A stretch of 64,000 nucleotides of DNA from Marinobacter halophilus (GTDB taxonomy: Bacteria; Pseudomonadota; Gammaproteobacteria; Pseudomonadales; Oleiphilaceae): contig NZ_PXNN01000013.1 in NCBI RefSeq assembly GCF_003007685.1, forward strand, positions 1 to 64,000, read 5' to 3'. A model generated the notes under the pieces. It had not been told where the DNA came from. It saw nothing but the letters and a program-made list of their open reading frames with translations, and did not search any database. Shown in pieces: positions 54,380-63,970 of this stretch. Numbering within the stretch: position 1 is the first letter of the stretch; every line of letters begins with the position of its first letter. The position numbers and the translations under genes are program-made.

Positions 54380-55441
54380 TCAATGATGACCCACCCGCTT
54401 CCGAACCACCACCACCAACCGCCAAACATGATTCAAAGACCAATCATACATAGCAAACAAGCCCACAAACCCTGCAAACATTACCCACTCCGGCACCCCG
54501 AACCACTCGCCCAGCAACCCTACCCCGGCGAACAGCAACGCAACCGCCGTAATCATCAAGAGTGCTTCCCGGTCAGAGAAGCCTGCCCGCATGAAAATGT
54601 GATGCAGGTGGTCCCGGTCTGGCTTCATCACAGACTGGCCCTTGCGGGCGCGGCGCACCATAATCGCCACCATGTCCATCAGCGGAATGGCGATAATCCA
54701 CAGCGCCGTCACCGGGCGCATGGCCATGTCGCCAGGCTGGGTGGCGTTCACCAACAACCACACCACTGCAAACCCGATAAACATCGAGCCCGCATCGCCC
54801 ATGAAGATCCGGCGGCGGAACGGAGGAATGCGCAGGTTAGCCATCATATATGGCACCAGCGCAAACGTAATGCCCAGTGCCAACGTCAGCTCAGCGCCAA
54901 AGCCCGACCGCGCGGCGAACAACACAGACAGCGACACCAGCGCCACCTGAGACAAACTCCCCGCCAGGCCATCAATGCCATCCACCATATTAAAGGCGTT
55001 AGTCGCGGCAATGACTGCGGCGATCGTCACAAATGGGCCCAGTACCCCAAGTTCTATCGACCCCAAACCCAGCACATTGCCGAATGAACTCAGAGAAATG
55101 CCAGAGCCGAACGTCAACACCGCCCCCAACAACACCTGAACGCCCAACCGAAACTTGGCGGACAAGTCGTGGGCATCATCTATCGCACCCATAATCACCA
55201 ACAACGCGGCACAGGCTAAAAACAACCCATGGGCACTGCCCATCGGCATCCACACCATCCAGGCCAAAGACAAACCCAGAAACGCACTTAGACCACCAAC
55301 CAGAGGAACTGCGCCTTTATGGTGCTTTCGATGATCAGGGGTGTCCAGCAGTCGCAGCCAACCGGCTATCGGCCGCAAAATACAGAGGGATATAAAAGCA
55401 AAGAATCCGGCCATCAAGCCGATCGAACTAGCCGCTTCCAT
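54380..55441 (-). CDS. wecA: WecA/WbpL-type undecaprenyl-phosphate GlcNAc(-like)-1-phosphate transferase
   Basis: 353 residues, about eleven membrane helices. Conserved motifs: DTPDHRKHHKGAVPLVGG, MGAIDDAHDLS, NAFNMVDGIDGLAGS, FMGDAGSMFIGF and the cytoplasmic DRDHLHHIF (His-rich). It starts O-antigen or common-antigen synthesis by transferring a HexNAc-1-phosphate to undecaprenyl phosphate. The start ATG is preceded by ACCTCCTT, the opposite of a Shine-Dalgarno. An IS element lies 250 nt upstream, so its natural promoter may be separated from it. Confidence 0.94.
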   Translation of the reverse strand: MEAASSIGLMAGFFAFISLCILRPIAGWLRLLDTPDHRKHHKGAVPLVGGLSAFLGLSLAWMVWMPMGSAHGLFLACAALLVIMGAIDDAHDLSAKFRLGVQVLLGAVLTFGSGISLSSFGNVLGLGSIELGVLGPFVTIAAVIAATNAFNMVDGIDGLAGSLSQVALVSLSVLFAARSGFGAELTLALGITFALVPYMMANLRIPPFRRRIFMGDAGSMFIGFAVVWLLVNATQPGDMAMRPVTALWIIAIPLMDMVAIMVRRARKGQSVMKPDRDHLHHIFMRAGFSDREALLMITAVALLFAGVGLLGEWFGVPEWVMFAGFVGLFAMYDWSLNHVWRLVVVVRKRVGHH

Positions 55442-55710
55442 AAGGAGGTCTCAAATAGGTGTGGCGGTACCGTCAAGTAACTACTTCACGATAGCAATGG
55501 TGAACAGTTAACATTTTAGAAATTAATGCCGAAGTGTAACAATGCAGGTGCAGGCAGGGTTACCGACGTTTTGGGATTTGACTTTATTTAACCTGCCACC
55601 TTTCAAATGAGGGCTACTACAGATTTATTTGATAACGACTCTAGCCTGCTTGTCAAAAGCTTCCTTTTAAGGATCGGTGTTTTTCAAGGTAGTTGGCACT
55701 GTTTTTCCGT

Positions 55711-56739
55711 CTAAGCTGCGTCTTTTTCCACCATCGATTTTTCCGGGTTCAGCGTCGTAGGCCCTACCGGTTCGCAGTTCCTGACCGGACGTGTTCCCCA
55801 GCGGCCAGGAGTTCGTTCTCTGGCCTGTTCCAGCACCCGCTGACGTTGTGCCAGGATCGCCACATCCTTACCTTCATGTCGCTCTTCCGGTGTCACGAAC
55901 CTCAGCTTGCTGTGCTTGTGTTCGGTGTTGTACCAGTTCACGAAGCCATCCACCCAGCGCCGGGCATCCTCCAGGCTCTTAAAGCCCGATGAGGGCCATT
56001 CGGGCCGGTATTTCAGGGTCTTGAACAGCGACTCAGCAAACGCATTGTCATTACTAACCCGGGGCCGACTGTAGGAAGGCAGGACGCCCAGCTCTTCGAG
56101 CTTAGCCTTCATGGTCTGAGCCTTCATCGGTGCACCATTATCAGAGTGCAGCACCAGAGGTCGGTGGAGACATTTCTCCCGCAGCAGGCAGCGCTGCAAT
56201 AGTTCGGCGGCATAGTCGCCGCTTTCAGCTTCGTAGACCTCGTACCCTACGATCTTCCGGCTGTATACGTCTTCAAACATATACAGGTAGTAGAAGTGTC
56301 CGCGAACGGTGGAGGCACAATAGGTAATGTCCCAACACCAGAGTTCACACGGGCCCTGGGCATGATGCGTTGTTGCTTCTCTTGAGCGCCGGGGAGCCAG
56401 ACTCTGACCTCGATGGCTCAACTGGTTATGGACTTTCAGGATCCGGTAAAACGACGACTCAGAGGCCAGGTATAACCCCTCGTCCATCAGAGACGGCACG
56501 ATCTGGGGTGGTGGCAAGCTCTGGTAACGAGCCGAGTTGCAGGTCGACAGAATCCTCTGTTTTTCCTCTTCACTGAGCTTGTTTGCAGGTTCTGGACGAA
56601 CCGCCTCCGGGCGTTTATCCACCTGCACCGAACCTTCACGGAACCAGCGACGATAGGTGCGCAGGCCAATGCCTGCTTCATCACAGGCCCGGAACAACCG
56701 GGCTCCAGCGCCTTTGGCTTCCTGGATCAAATCAATCAT
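55711..56739 (-). CDS. IS3-family transposase OrfB (DDE integrase)
   Basis: 342 residues from an ATG that overlaps the orfA stop (TAATG), which suggests termination-reinitiation. An HTH_21-like region is followed by the rve core with CWDITYC, LHSDNGAPMK and NDNAFAESLFKTLKYRPEWP carrying the D, D and E. The frame is also open upstream to 56766 from a TTG. Complete and probably active. Confidence 0.93.
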   Translation of the reverse strand: MIDLIQEAKGAGARLFRACDEAGIGLRTYRRWFREGSVQVDKRPEAVRPEPANKLSEEEKQRILSTCNSARYQSLPPPQIVPSLMDEGLYLASESSFYRILKVHNQLSHRGQSLAPRRSREATTHHAQGPCELWCWDITYCASTVRGHFYYLYMFEDVYSRKIVGYEVYEAESGDYAAELLQRCLLREKCLHRPLVLHSDNGAPMKAQTMKAKLEELGVLPSYSRPRVSNDNAFAESLFKTLKYRPEWPSSGFKSLEDARRWVDGFVNWYNTEHKHSKLRFVTPEERHEGKDVAILAQRQRVLEQARERTPGRWGTRPVRNCEPVGPTTLNPEKSMVEKDAA

Positions 56740-57272
56740 TACCCTGCGCTCAGGGACCGGGGGCAATCGTCCCCGTTGTCGTCCTCCCAGAGCGCATCCA
56801 GCTTTTTTCGCAGTACCAGTAGCGCGGCCGTTTCAGCCAACGCCTTTTCCTTATGCCGCAGCTCCCGCTCCAGTTTCTTGATCTGTTTCTGGTCGGCCTG
56901 ACTTTTCTTGCGCAGTTGTTTTTCTCGCTCGGCACTGCGCTGAAAGCCTTGCAGGGACTCTTCTTTCCAACGACGTATCTGCTCCGGGTAAAGACCTTTT
57001 TCCCGGCAATACTGGCTGAGTTCTTCTTCCGACAGCGTGGCTGTCTCGATCACAGTGGCAAGCTTGGCTTCTGCTGACCACTGCTCTGATCTGGCTTTGG
57101 ATCCGGGCACAGGACGACCTTCTTCTCTGGCTTGTGTACGCCAATTATAAAGGGTCTGATCCGAAATGCCTTCAGCTCTGGCCAAAGCCGCAACCGTCAT
57201 GCTGTGGGGCGGGGACAACTTCGCCAGAACGGCCGCTTTACGTTCATCCGAGTAACGAGGCACTATCAACAC
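56739..57272 (-). CDS. IS3-family transposase OrfA
   Basis: 177 residues. An N-terminal helix-turn-helix (MTVAALARAEGISDQTLYNWRTQAREEGR) and a second, later HTH-like region, then a leucine-zipper coiled coil (RKKSQADQKQIKKLERELRHKEKALAETAALL) used for multimerisation. Overlaps orfB. Long for an OrfA, as it carries two helix-turn-helix segments. Confidence 0.9.
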   Translation of the reverse strand: MLIVPRYSDERKAAVLAKLSPPHSMTVAALARAEGISDQTLYNWRTQAREEGRPVPGSKARSEQWSAEAKLATVIETATLSEEELSQYCREKGLYPEQIRRWKEESLQGFQRSAEREKQLRKKSQADQKQIKKLERELRHKEKALAETAALLVLRKKLDALWEDDNGDDCPRSLSAG

Positions 57273-57379
57273 CTGAACCGCCCAACTGGTTAAAAATTAA
57301 GTAGTGCCAACTATCCTGCCAGAGGGGGGGATCAAGACTCGAAAATTATATATTTTTCTAACATAATTTAATCGAAAAA

Positions 57380-58501
57380 TTAACAATGGGTAATTCCAGT
57401 GATGGTAGAAACACTATTTAAATAAGCATCAATAACCAAACGTTCATCAAATCGGCATTCAGCAAGTTCCCGGGATGATTTCCCCATCTCTTGTAAGTCG
57501 GAATCTGTAAGTGACAAAACTCGATCAAAGATCGAGAGCAGGCTATCAACTGATCCAGGTGTTACAAAAAATCCGTTCGCTCCTTCAGTAACAACGTTGC
57601 GGCAACCTGGCCGATCAGTGGTGATCAAAACCTTCCCGGAGGCAGCTCCCTCCAATAGGACTCGAGGAACACCTTCCGGGTAGTAACTCGGAAGAACAAC
57701 GCAATCAATTTCCGGCATAATCGAGGCAATATCTTGAACCTGCCCCAAAAAACGAATGATGCCCTTATCAACATATTCATCAATTTCAGCATTTGATACA
57801 GCACGGGCTGAGTTATCAGGTACACCGGCCAGCCAGAATTCGACTGACCGGCCAGTAGTACGGTCGACTAATTCAGCTGCTTGGAGATACTCCAATACGC
57901 CTTTTTGGCGAATCAACCGACACGCAAGCAGAAAACGAAAAGGCCTCGACGGCCTCGGCAACGTGGGTTGAAATCGACTCAAGTCAACACCGGAACCAGG
58001 TAAGATTTCATATGATAAGGACTCTAGAACTCCTAGTTCATAAAAGGCATGTTGATCCTCTTCATTCTGAAAAAAGATCTTTTTAGCCGTTTTATACGAA
58101 AACCTCGACAAAAACTTATAAATAATGGCCTTCAGTCCAACCAACTGACTAGCGTTGCCGACACCTGAAACGTTAGGTACACAAGGAACACCAAGAATTT
58201 CACAACTCAGTAAAGAATATAGATTAGTTTTAGGATTGAATGAAAAAACAAAATCAGGCTCTAGCTGCTTGAGTCTAAAATAAATCTCAAACAGAGAACG
58301 AAGTTCCGAAAAAATACTAGTGCCGACATTATCCAATTCAAACGTCTGAATAGCTACCGTAACGTCACTCAGTAGATCTTCGCCCGAATGACGAGGGCAA
58401 AGCACCGAAACATCATGGCCTCGAAAAACAAATTCCTCCAATGTCGATCTTCGGAAATTATTTAAGTACCAACCAGTATTAGCAATAAATACTATTTTAA
58501 T
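57380..58501 (-). CDS. GT4-family glycosyltransferase with a likely ATT start codon
   Basis: 373 residues if begun at ATT 58501. The conserved GT4 N-terminus IKIVFIANTGWYLNNFRRSTLEEFVFRGHDV is intact upstream of the first conventional start, a TTG at 58441, and is needed for the Rossmann fold. The codon that should be ATG is ATT, with GGAG 7 nt before it and no ATG, GTG or TTG between the upstream stop and it. The donor site reads VVLPSYYPEGVPRVLLEGAASGKVLITTDRPGCR. Related to galacturonosyl- or fucosyl-type transferases of O-antigen clusters. The first gene past the IS; base composition is AT-rich. Confidence 0.8.
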   Translation of the reverse strand: MKIVFIANTGWYLNNFRRSTLEEFVFRGHDVSVLCPRHSGEDLLSDVTVAIQTFELDNVGTSIFSELRSLFEIYFRLKQLEPDFVFSFNPKTNLYSLLSCEILGVPCVPNVSGVGNASQLVGLKAIIYKFLSRFSYKTAKKIFFQNEEDQHAFYELGVLESLSYEILPGSGVDLSRFQPTLPRPSRPFRFLLACRLIRQKGVLEYLQAAELVDRTTGRSVEFWLAGVPDNSARAVSNAEIDEYVDKGIIRFLGQVQDIASIMPEIDCVVLPSYYPEGVPRVLLEGAASGKVLITTDRPGCRNVVTEGANGFFVTPGSVDSLLSIFDRVLSLTDSDLQEMGKSSRELAECRFDERLVIDAYLNSVSTITGITHC

Positions 58502-58580
58502 AACCAGTCTCCGACAAAACTCTCAGTGAAAATTAAGAACCAGAACCATAAATCACATGCACCATAGTGCGTATAAAAAT

Positions 58581-59777
58581 CTAGCTTTCAATAGCGACTT
58601 TACGAGTGGAAAAAAAAGCTGGAATCAAAACCAATACAAATATTAGCGACGAGTATATATAGTGACCCTTAAATTCTGCCAGGAATGCCAACGGTATTGA
58701 AACGAGTAAGTAATTTTCATGAACAGCACGAGTCCTATTCGAAGAAAAAGTGCGGACCAGAATCGATATAATCGGAAGGTAATAAAGAAAAAATCCAAAC
58801 ACCCCATAGATGAAAATAACTTGAAAGATTCCAGAGTCTGTCTGATGGGACCCCATTGCCATGGATCGAGGAGACCAATGCTCCATTCCATTACCAAAAA
58901 ATATTTCGAAAGGCTGGTGAGGCAATGCAAAGGTTTTATATAATTGTGTCGTACTTTCGGAAGAAACGGACCCATGCTCTAAATAGTTAAAAACAAACTC
59001 AAACGTCCTGATAATAGTAATATCAAATATATCAGCATCCAAGCGCTGATATAAAAAGATCAGAAAAACACTTGACACAGACATCACGAAAAAACTAGAA
59101 AATCGTATTTTAGAAAAAATAGCAGGCAAAAGTATTGTAGAAAAAACCAAAAACGAAAGAGCAAAAATAAGCATTCCAGTTCGACCCGTAATAATCGTGG
59201 CCGTAGATGACAGAAAGAATAACGGGAACCCTATAAATTTATTAATCTTCCCTATAATCGAAAAGTAAAAAGAGAACATAGCAATGAATCCACAGGAGAC
59301 ACCTGCCGCAGAATAGCCTGGGAATAGCCCTCTTGCTCGATACTCCACTGTGCGTGCCGTGGGATATAACCAATCCTGAATATATCGTATTAAACTTTTA
59401 GCACTAAAAAAGTCAAAATACTCAAAATACAAAATCAAAACAGATAAAGCAAGACATACAGTAAGATATTTAAATAGATTTTTTTCGCCCAATTCACAAA
59501 TAACCAACGGCACAAAAACTATTAAAAAAGCAAATTTTAAAAACCTAAGAAGCCCAAATAAATCACCAAACATGAGAAAAGAAACGGCCGAAAAGATGAA
59601 GAGGGGAGGAATGACCCAACATGATTGAGAAAACATCCTGTTCCTAGGAATACTTCTTTTAACGCCAAAAAATAAAACTGCCAAAATAAAGGTGACAATG
59701 AAAAACACATCAAAAACACCTATTCTCGGCACCAGCACTAGAGACACAAAGAATGCGATACTAGAAATTACTTTCAT
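58581..59777 (-). CDS. Wzy-like O-antigen polymerase
   Basis: 398 residues, strongly hydrophobic with about eleven helices and a periplasmic loop near 290 (MEHWSPRSMAMGSHQTDSGIFQVIFIYGVFGF), as in Wzy polymerases. No soluble domain. Low sequence conservation is normal for Wzy, so the assignment rests on topology and context. AT-rich; overlaps the upstream glycosyltransferase by 17 nt. Confidence 0.78.
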   Translation of the reverse strand: MKVISSIAFFVSLVLVPRIGVFDVFFIVTFILAVLFFGVKRSIPRNRMFSQSCWVIPPLFIFSAVSFLMFGDLFGLLRFLKFAFLIVFVPLVICELGEKNLFKYLTVCLALSVLILYFEYFDFFSAKSLIRYIQDWLYPTARTVEYRARGLFPGYSAAGVSCGFIAMFSFYFSIIGKINKFIGFPLFFLSSTATIITGRTGMLIFALSFLVFSTILLPAIFSKIRFSSFFVMSVSSVFLIFLYQRLDADIFDITIIRTFEFVFNYLEHGSVSSESTTQLYKTFALPHQPFEIFFGNGMEHWSPRSMAMGSHQTDSGIFQVIFIYGVFGFFLYYLPIISILVRTFSSNRTRAVHENYLLVSIPLAFLAEFKGHYIYSSLIFVLVLIPAFFSTRKVAIES

Positions 59778-60798
59778 TTAACAATTCCGTTAACCTACGT
59801 ACCGTTGACTCTTTGGAAAATCTAGAAAGTAAGCCTTCAACACTCTTTGGATTTGGCTGCGTCAAGTCGAGGTAAGAATCTAGAACGCAATCAGCGCTAT
59901 ATTTCTCGAAAAAATTTGCTTCACTTCCAGCAATTTCATGAAATATAGGTTGATTAGGACAAACGACTGCACAGCCAGACCTTAATGCTTCTACAACAGT
60001 TAACCCAAAAGACTCTACTCGTGAGGTACAAACATAAACCCGAGAATCGGCGAAATACTCCAATGTGTTTCGCACTTCTCCCAAAAACAAAAAATTACCT
60101 TTAAATTTATCGCTAACGAATTCTCTATATCGTTCTGTTCCAGCACCGATCACACAAACTTTAGTTCTATTCTGTATAGCACATAACTTAATACAAAACT
60201 CCATAAATAGGTCAACATTTTTATTTGGATGAGCCCTACCTACAAACAAAACATCAAATCGTTTTGATTGGCTAACTTCTACCTCTTTTTCTAACTTCAA
60301 ATAATTGTAAATAACTACGGCATTAGTGGCCGAAAAACCAAACTTAATATGATCGGACTTACAAGTATTACTTACATACACCACTTCATCTGGAATAAGT
60401 CGGCTTAACAAGGCACAAAAGAAAAAAGCAAGTAATGTACTTAGTGAGTCTGTTGCCAAATCCAATTTACCATGATGTATAGTCCACACCACTTTCTTTC
60501 TGACACCAAACTTAAATAACGTGAAAATAGAAGCATGATACATCCACGAAACTATTACATTATTTTTATTTCGAATAATTTTAACTAAGTTGTAAAAATT
60601 CTTAACTCCCGCCCCCCTTATGGCATCTACTCCGAGCTCAGACAACTTACTATTATAAAAATTTTTCTTGATGAGGAAGACCACTAGCGTTCTTGATCTA
60701 ACATGCTCGCTCTGTAGACTTAAAAAATCAATGAGTGCTTTTTGCGCTCCACCGCTTTCAAGAGACGTAATAATATGAACATACTTATATCTATTCAT
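59761..60798 (-). CDS. GT4-family glycosyltransferase
   Basis: 345 residues: HIITSLESGGAQKALIDFLS at the N-terminus, VSWMYHASIFTLF, DVLFVGRAHPNKNVDLFMEF, and VCTSRVESFGLTVVEALRSGCAVVCPNQP at the donor site (E-x7-E). Part of the AT-rich operon; overlaps the pyruvyltransferase gene by 8 nt and the Wzy gene by 17 nt. Confidence 0.9.
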   Translation of the reverse strand: MNRYKYVHIITSLESGGAQKALIDFLSLQSEHVRSRTLVVFLIKKNFYNSKLSELGVDAIRGAGVKNFYNLVKIIRNKNNVIVSWMYHASIFTLFKFGVRKKVVWTIHHGKLDLATDSLSTLLAFFFCALLSRLIPDEVVYVSNTCKSDHIKFGFSATNAVVIYNYLKLEKEVEVSQSKRFDVLFVGRAHPNKNVDLFMEFCIKLCAIQNRTKVCVIGAGTERYREFVSDKFKGNFLFLGEVRNTLEYFADSRVYVCTSRVESFGLTVVEALRSGCAVVCPNQPIFHEIAGSEANFFEKYSADCVLDSYLDLTQPNPKSVEGLLSRFSKESTVRRLTELLNESNF

Positions 60799-61891
60799 TT
60801 AGCACAACTTCTCTTAGATGATCAAAGTATTCCTTTAGATCCAGCTCAACTCCCATTGGCACAGTAATGAGGTTTTCAACTTTCGTTGTACAATCAAAAA
60901 GCAAATCAGCACGTCCTATTTCTGAAAAAAAACCCTCGACTTTCTTATCCCAATTAAAACATCGAGAACTAATATTATTACCTAAAGCAATAATTGCCGA
61001 GTGAAGCCGCGTTCCAATGACGCAATCAACGCTAGAATAGAGGGAGCGAAGCTCTTTTACAGATAAGGGGGTAAAAACGTCAACTTTTATGTGACGAATT
61101 TTTGCTAGTAGATTGGCAACGATGTCGATGTCCGACTGCCCACCGGTAACCACAACACCTTTTAGCAACCTCCTAGCAGCCAGCTCTGAGATCAATTCAG
61201 TTAAATATGAAATATATTCTGAATATGCAATAGAATCAGAGAAGTAGCCATGTGGCTGAGGCCCCATAACATTGACCAGGAAAGCCGGACGATTGCGCTG
61301 CGAAGAGAAGGTCGAATTGATACGGCTACCACTTTGGACTAGAGCGAAGTCCGGGATAAAGCGGGCATCCAGACCATATTTCTCCTCAACAACTTTGATG
61401 GAAACATGATCTCTGAAATATATAAATCTAGCTCTTTTTAAACAAAACTTAAATATAGCATTTACAAACAACGACCTCTCTCTACGGGTAGAAATGCCAC
61501 AGAACCCATATGTCGTTCTCGTAAACAAACAAATCATACAAATCATCAAAAGTGATATTGGGAATGACCACGAATTATTTATTAAAAGGGATCCTCCACC
61601 AATGATAACTTTGTCCGATTGTTTAATCTTAGATTTGACACCACTGTAACGCCTAACGTTATAGGCTAAAATTCTAAAGAAATTTAGTGCACCATACAGG
61701 AGCCTATTACTCTTAATCAATGTTAGGATCTTTCGTTTACCTTCAGCATCCGTTGGCGCGCCGTTTCGGCGTTCGACCCCAAGACTGATACGATCAATTT
61801 CCGCGCCGTCTAGCAATGCAAGCAATCCTTCGTGAATTGCCTGGTCTCCCAGATTGCCGTTGGCGCCCTCATTTACAATTAATATTTTCAC
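60791..61891 (-). CDS. Polysaccharide pyruvyl transferase family protein
   Basis: 366 residues: MKILIVNEGANGNLGDQAIHEGLLALL, KVIIGGGSLLINNSWS, FPISLLMICMICLFTRTTYGFCGIS, and GTRLHSAIIALGNNISSRCFNWDKKVEGFF. These match the WcaK/CsaB-type family that transfers pyruvate from phosphoenolpyruvate to sugars as a ketal. A pyruvylated, negatively charged polymer is expected. Target sugar unknown. Confidence 0.88.
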   Translation of the reverse strand: MKILIVNEGANGNLGDQAIHEGLLALLDGAEIDRISLGVERRNGAPTDAEGKRKILTLIKSNRLLYGALNFFRILAYNVRRYSGVKSKIKQSDKVIIGGGSLLINNSWSFPISLLMICMICLFTRTTYGFCGISTRRERSLFVNAIFKFCLKRARFIYFRDHVSIKVVEEKYGLDARFIPDFALVQSGSRINSTFSSQRNRPAFLVNVMGPQPHGYFSDSIAYSEYISYLTELISELAARRLLKGVVVTGGQSDIDIVANLLAKIRHIKVDVFTPLSVKELRSLYSSVDCVIGTRLHSAIIALGNNISSRCFNWDKKVEGFFSEIGRADLLFDCTTKVENLITVPMGVELDLKEYFDHLREVVLNE

Positions 61892-61923
61892 TTAAAGCGA
61901 CCAAAAAAAATATTCAAAGAAAA

Positions 61924-62778
61924 TCAAAGGCTCTGCACTCTTAATTTGATATTTTTTACAAATAACAGTGAAAGGTTTCTAATGAGGACCAAGGGGAAAA
62001 CATAATATTTATGAAATCTACCTGGTGCAACTCTATATGCGTAATGAGCCACATGATTGTAGTATCTGAATGTTGAATAGAACTGAGAACTGAACATCGA
62101 ATTCGTAATATTTTCTTGGTGACGCCTATACCATGAGTTTACACCATAATTAATTTTCACTTTCCCAACTCTAGCGAGTCTTATCCAGGTTAACCATTCA
62201 CCATGGTTTTTATAGTCCGTACAGAAACCACCTACACTCTTCAATGTATCTGTATTAAGCAAGATCCCTGTAGAAACAACATAGTTCCAATACATCAATC
62301 TGAAATATTTCAATTCCATATTTTTTCTGAATCTTGAAATTTTCTTTCCCCTAACTAATGCGTTTGATGGCTCTAGGCCACGAATATATTTAGCATCACA
62401 GAACACCATGGAAGGTCCAGCTGATTCTTCAACGTCCATATTCTTTAGAAAGTAGTGAAACGACTCAACATGCCTCTTTTCAACGACATCATCCTGTCCT
62501 AGGATGAAAAAATACTTTGAGTCCACATACTTTAGCGCGTGATTTAAGGAACGCATCAAACCCTGGTTTTTATGGTTCCTTACATATTCAATTCTAGAGT
62601 CGTTTACTTGATCCAATAGAGCTTTGAGCTGCCTAGTCTGAACAGCTTCAGAACAATCATCAATGACGAGTATTTTTACATTCGCGTAGGTTTGATCAAC
62701 TAAAGAGCGAATATTATACTCAAAGTATTTCATCCCATTATAGAATGGCACCACGATCCAAAAATGCGCGTCGCTCAC
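61924..62778 (-). CDS. GT2-family glycosyltransferase
   Basis: 284 residues of GT-A fold: FWIVVPFYNGMKYFEYNIRSLVDQTYANVKILVIDDCSEA, YFFILGQDDVVEK (DD metal site) and SRFRKNMELKYFRLMYWN. It begins inside the flippase gene, with a 41-nt overlap in another frame, so a later start is possible though the GT2 strand needs this one. Inverting transferase for one linkage of the repeat unit. Confidence 0.9.
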   Translation of the reverse strand: MSDAHFWIVVPFYNGMKYFEYNIRSLVDQTYANVKILVIDDCSEAVQTRQLKALLDQVNDSRIEYVRNHKNQGLMRSLNHALKYVDSKYFFILGQDDVVEKRHVESFHYFLKNMDVEESAGPSMVFCDAKYIRGLEPSNALVRGKKISRFRKNMELKYFRLMYWNYVVSTGILLNTDTLKSVGGFCTDYKNHGEWLTWIRLARVGKVKINYGVNSWYRRHQENITNSMFSSQFYSTFRYYNHVAHYAYRVAPGRFHKYYVFPLVLIRNLSLLFVKNIKLRVQSL

Positions 62779-63970
62779 AGATATTCCTTTTCAATAAAAT
62801 ATAAAAACTTATAGCAGCGCTTCCCAGAATCGATACTGCGAAAACCACCGCAACTGAACTGGAACCCATAGGAGCCGCATAGTAGGTAGCAACGAGATTT
62901 GCTAAAGCGAATGGGCCCACAATTTTTGGAACTAGTTTCTGTAAATCTAATGCTTGAAACGTTGCAAAGGCAATAAAGTTTATTGATGAGCCCCAGATAC
63001 AGTAAGAAATTGCTCTGAGTGTACTTTCGGCGCCATCATATTCACTACCGAATATCAGACCGATAACAAATGACGAGTTGAATTGTAGAAACAGAAAAAT
63101 CGGGAGGTATAGAATGCTGAGCGCAAGTATCAGAAAAATTGCACCTGACATTACATTTTTCCCATGTTTTTCTTTCAAGTAAATTTTTCTTTGGTACTGA
63201 AGAAAAACTGGGGAGACGATGGCGAGACCAAGAATAAAAATAGATATTATCTTATATGACGAAACATAATAAGCAATTTCCACTGAGCTTCCATTAAAAT
63301 ACTTCAAAAATAGAACTGGTACATAGTCATATAGCATTGTAAATACTGTCGCTATGAAATATGGCGAGCCGTCCCTGCAGTAGTTTGATATTGAAACATC
63401 TCCAAAACCTTCTTTCAGATTGATCAATGCAGCGAAGGCTATTAGTGAGAAAAACAGAGTAATAATAAAATAAAGAATAATAGCGTGCTCTATTTTTATT
63501 TCGTATTTAAATATCACAAAGGTTACCGAAAGTCTCAAAACTGAAGACCCGATCAAAAAAAATGAATAGGCGGACAACCTATTTAAGGATCTTAAGTAGG
63601 ATGTAAAAATACGATCTTTGACAACTTTCAACAGCCCCGCTTCAAAAAGAATCATAAATACATACAGGCCACTAAAGCTCTGATCACTTTTTGTTAGAAT
63701 TATTAAATATATAGCTATAGATAGAAATGAGAAAACAACAAGTCTAGATTGTAAGTTAGCCCCTGTTCCCAATTGCAGGTGCTTATTTATATAGGTCGCA
63801 TTCCCAAATAGAGCTATATTACATATAGCCGACGATAAAAAAACGAGGTAAAAATATTCACCAATTGCCTCTGGATTAAATGCGCGCACAAAGACAATAG
63901 ATGAAACCATCAAAAAAACGTTATAAATAATCCCAACTAATGAATATGCTACCAATAGTCGGTTCGTCAT
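62738..63970 (-). CDS. Second Wzx-like flippase
   Basis: 410 residues with about twelve membrane helices (MTNRLLVAYSLVGIIYNVFLMVSSIVFVRAFNPEAIGEYFYLVFLSS), the Wzx/RfbX topology. Its presence beside a second Wzy argues that the AT-rich block makes its own polymer or replaced a former module. The Shine-Dalgarno is weak. The operon continues upstream beyond the window. Confidence 0.88.
   Translation of the reverse strand: MTNRLLVAYSLVGIIYNVFLMVSSIVFVRAFNPEAIGEYFYLVFLSSAICNIALFGNATYINKHLQLGTGANLQSRLVVFSFLSIAIYLIILTKSDQSFSGLYVFMILFEAGLLKVVKDRIFTSYLRSLNRLSAYSFFLIGSSVLRLSVTFVIFKYEIKIEHAIILYFIITLFFSLIAFAALINLKEGFGDVSISNYCRDGSPYFIATVFTMLYDYVPVLFLKYFNGSSVEIAYYVSSYKIISIFILGLAIVSPVFLQYQRKIYLKEKHGKNVMSGAIFLILALSILYLPIFLFLQFNSSFVIGLIFGSEYDGAESTLRAISYCIWGSSINFIAFATFQALDLQKLVPKIVGPFALANLVATYYAAPMGSSSVAVVFAVSILGSAAISFYILLKRNICERRAFLDRGAIL

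Larger units (their letters stand above)
55690..57313 (-). mobile_element. IS3-family insertion sequence, 1624 bp
   Basis: Bounded by inverted repeats TAGTTGGCACT (55690-55700) and AGTGCCAACTA (57303-57313), with orfA and orfB on the minus strand filling it. No direct target duplication is seen (left flank TCAAGG, right flank TCCTGC). Both genes are intact. The 250 nt between wecA and the left end (55442-55689) hold no gene. Confidence 0.9.

Noticed and set aside
55441..55484. Perfect AAGGAGGT on the plus strand next to the wecA start
   Set aside because: The only plus-strand frame after it is 11 codons (GTG to TAG); likely chance.
56739..56800. Programmed -1 frameshift in the IS3 element
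   Set aside because: No A-rich slippery site is seen in the overlap; TAATG reinitiation explains orfB better.
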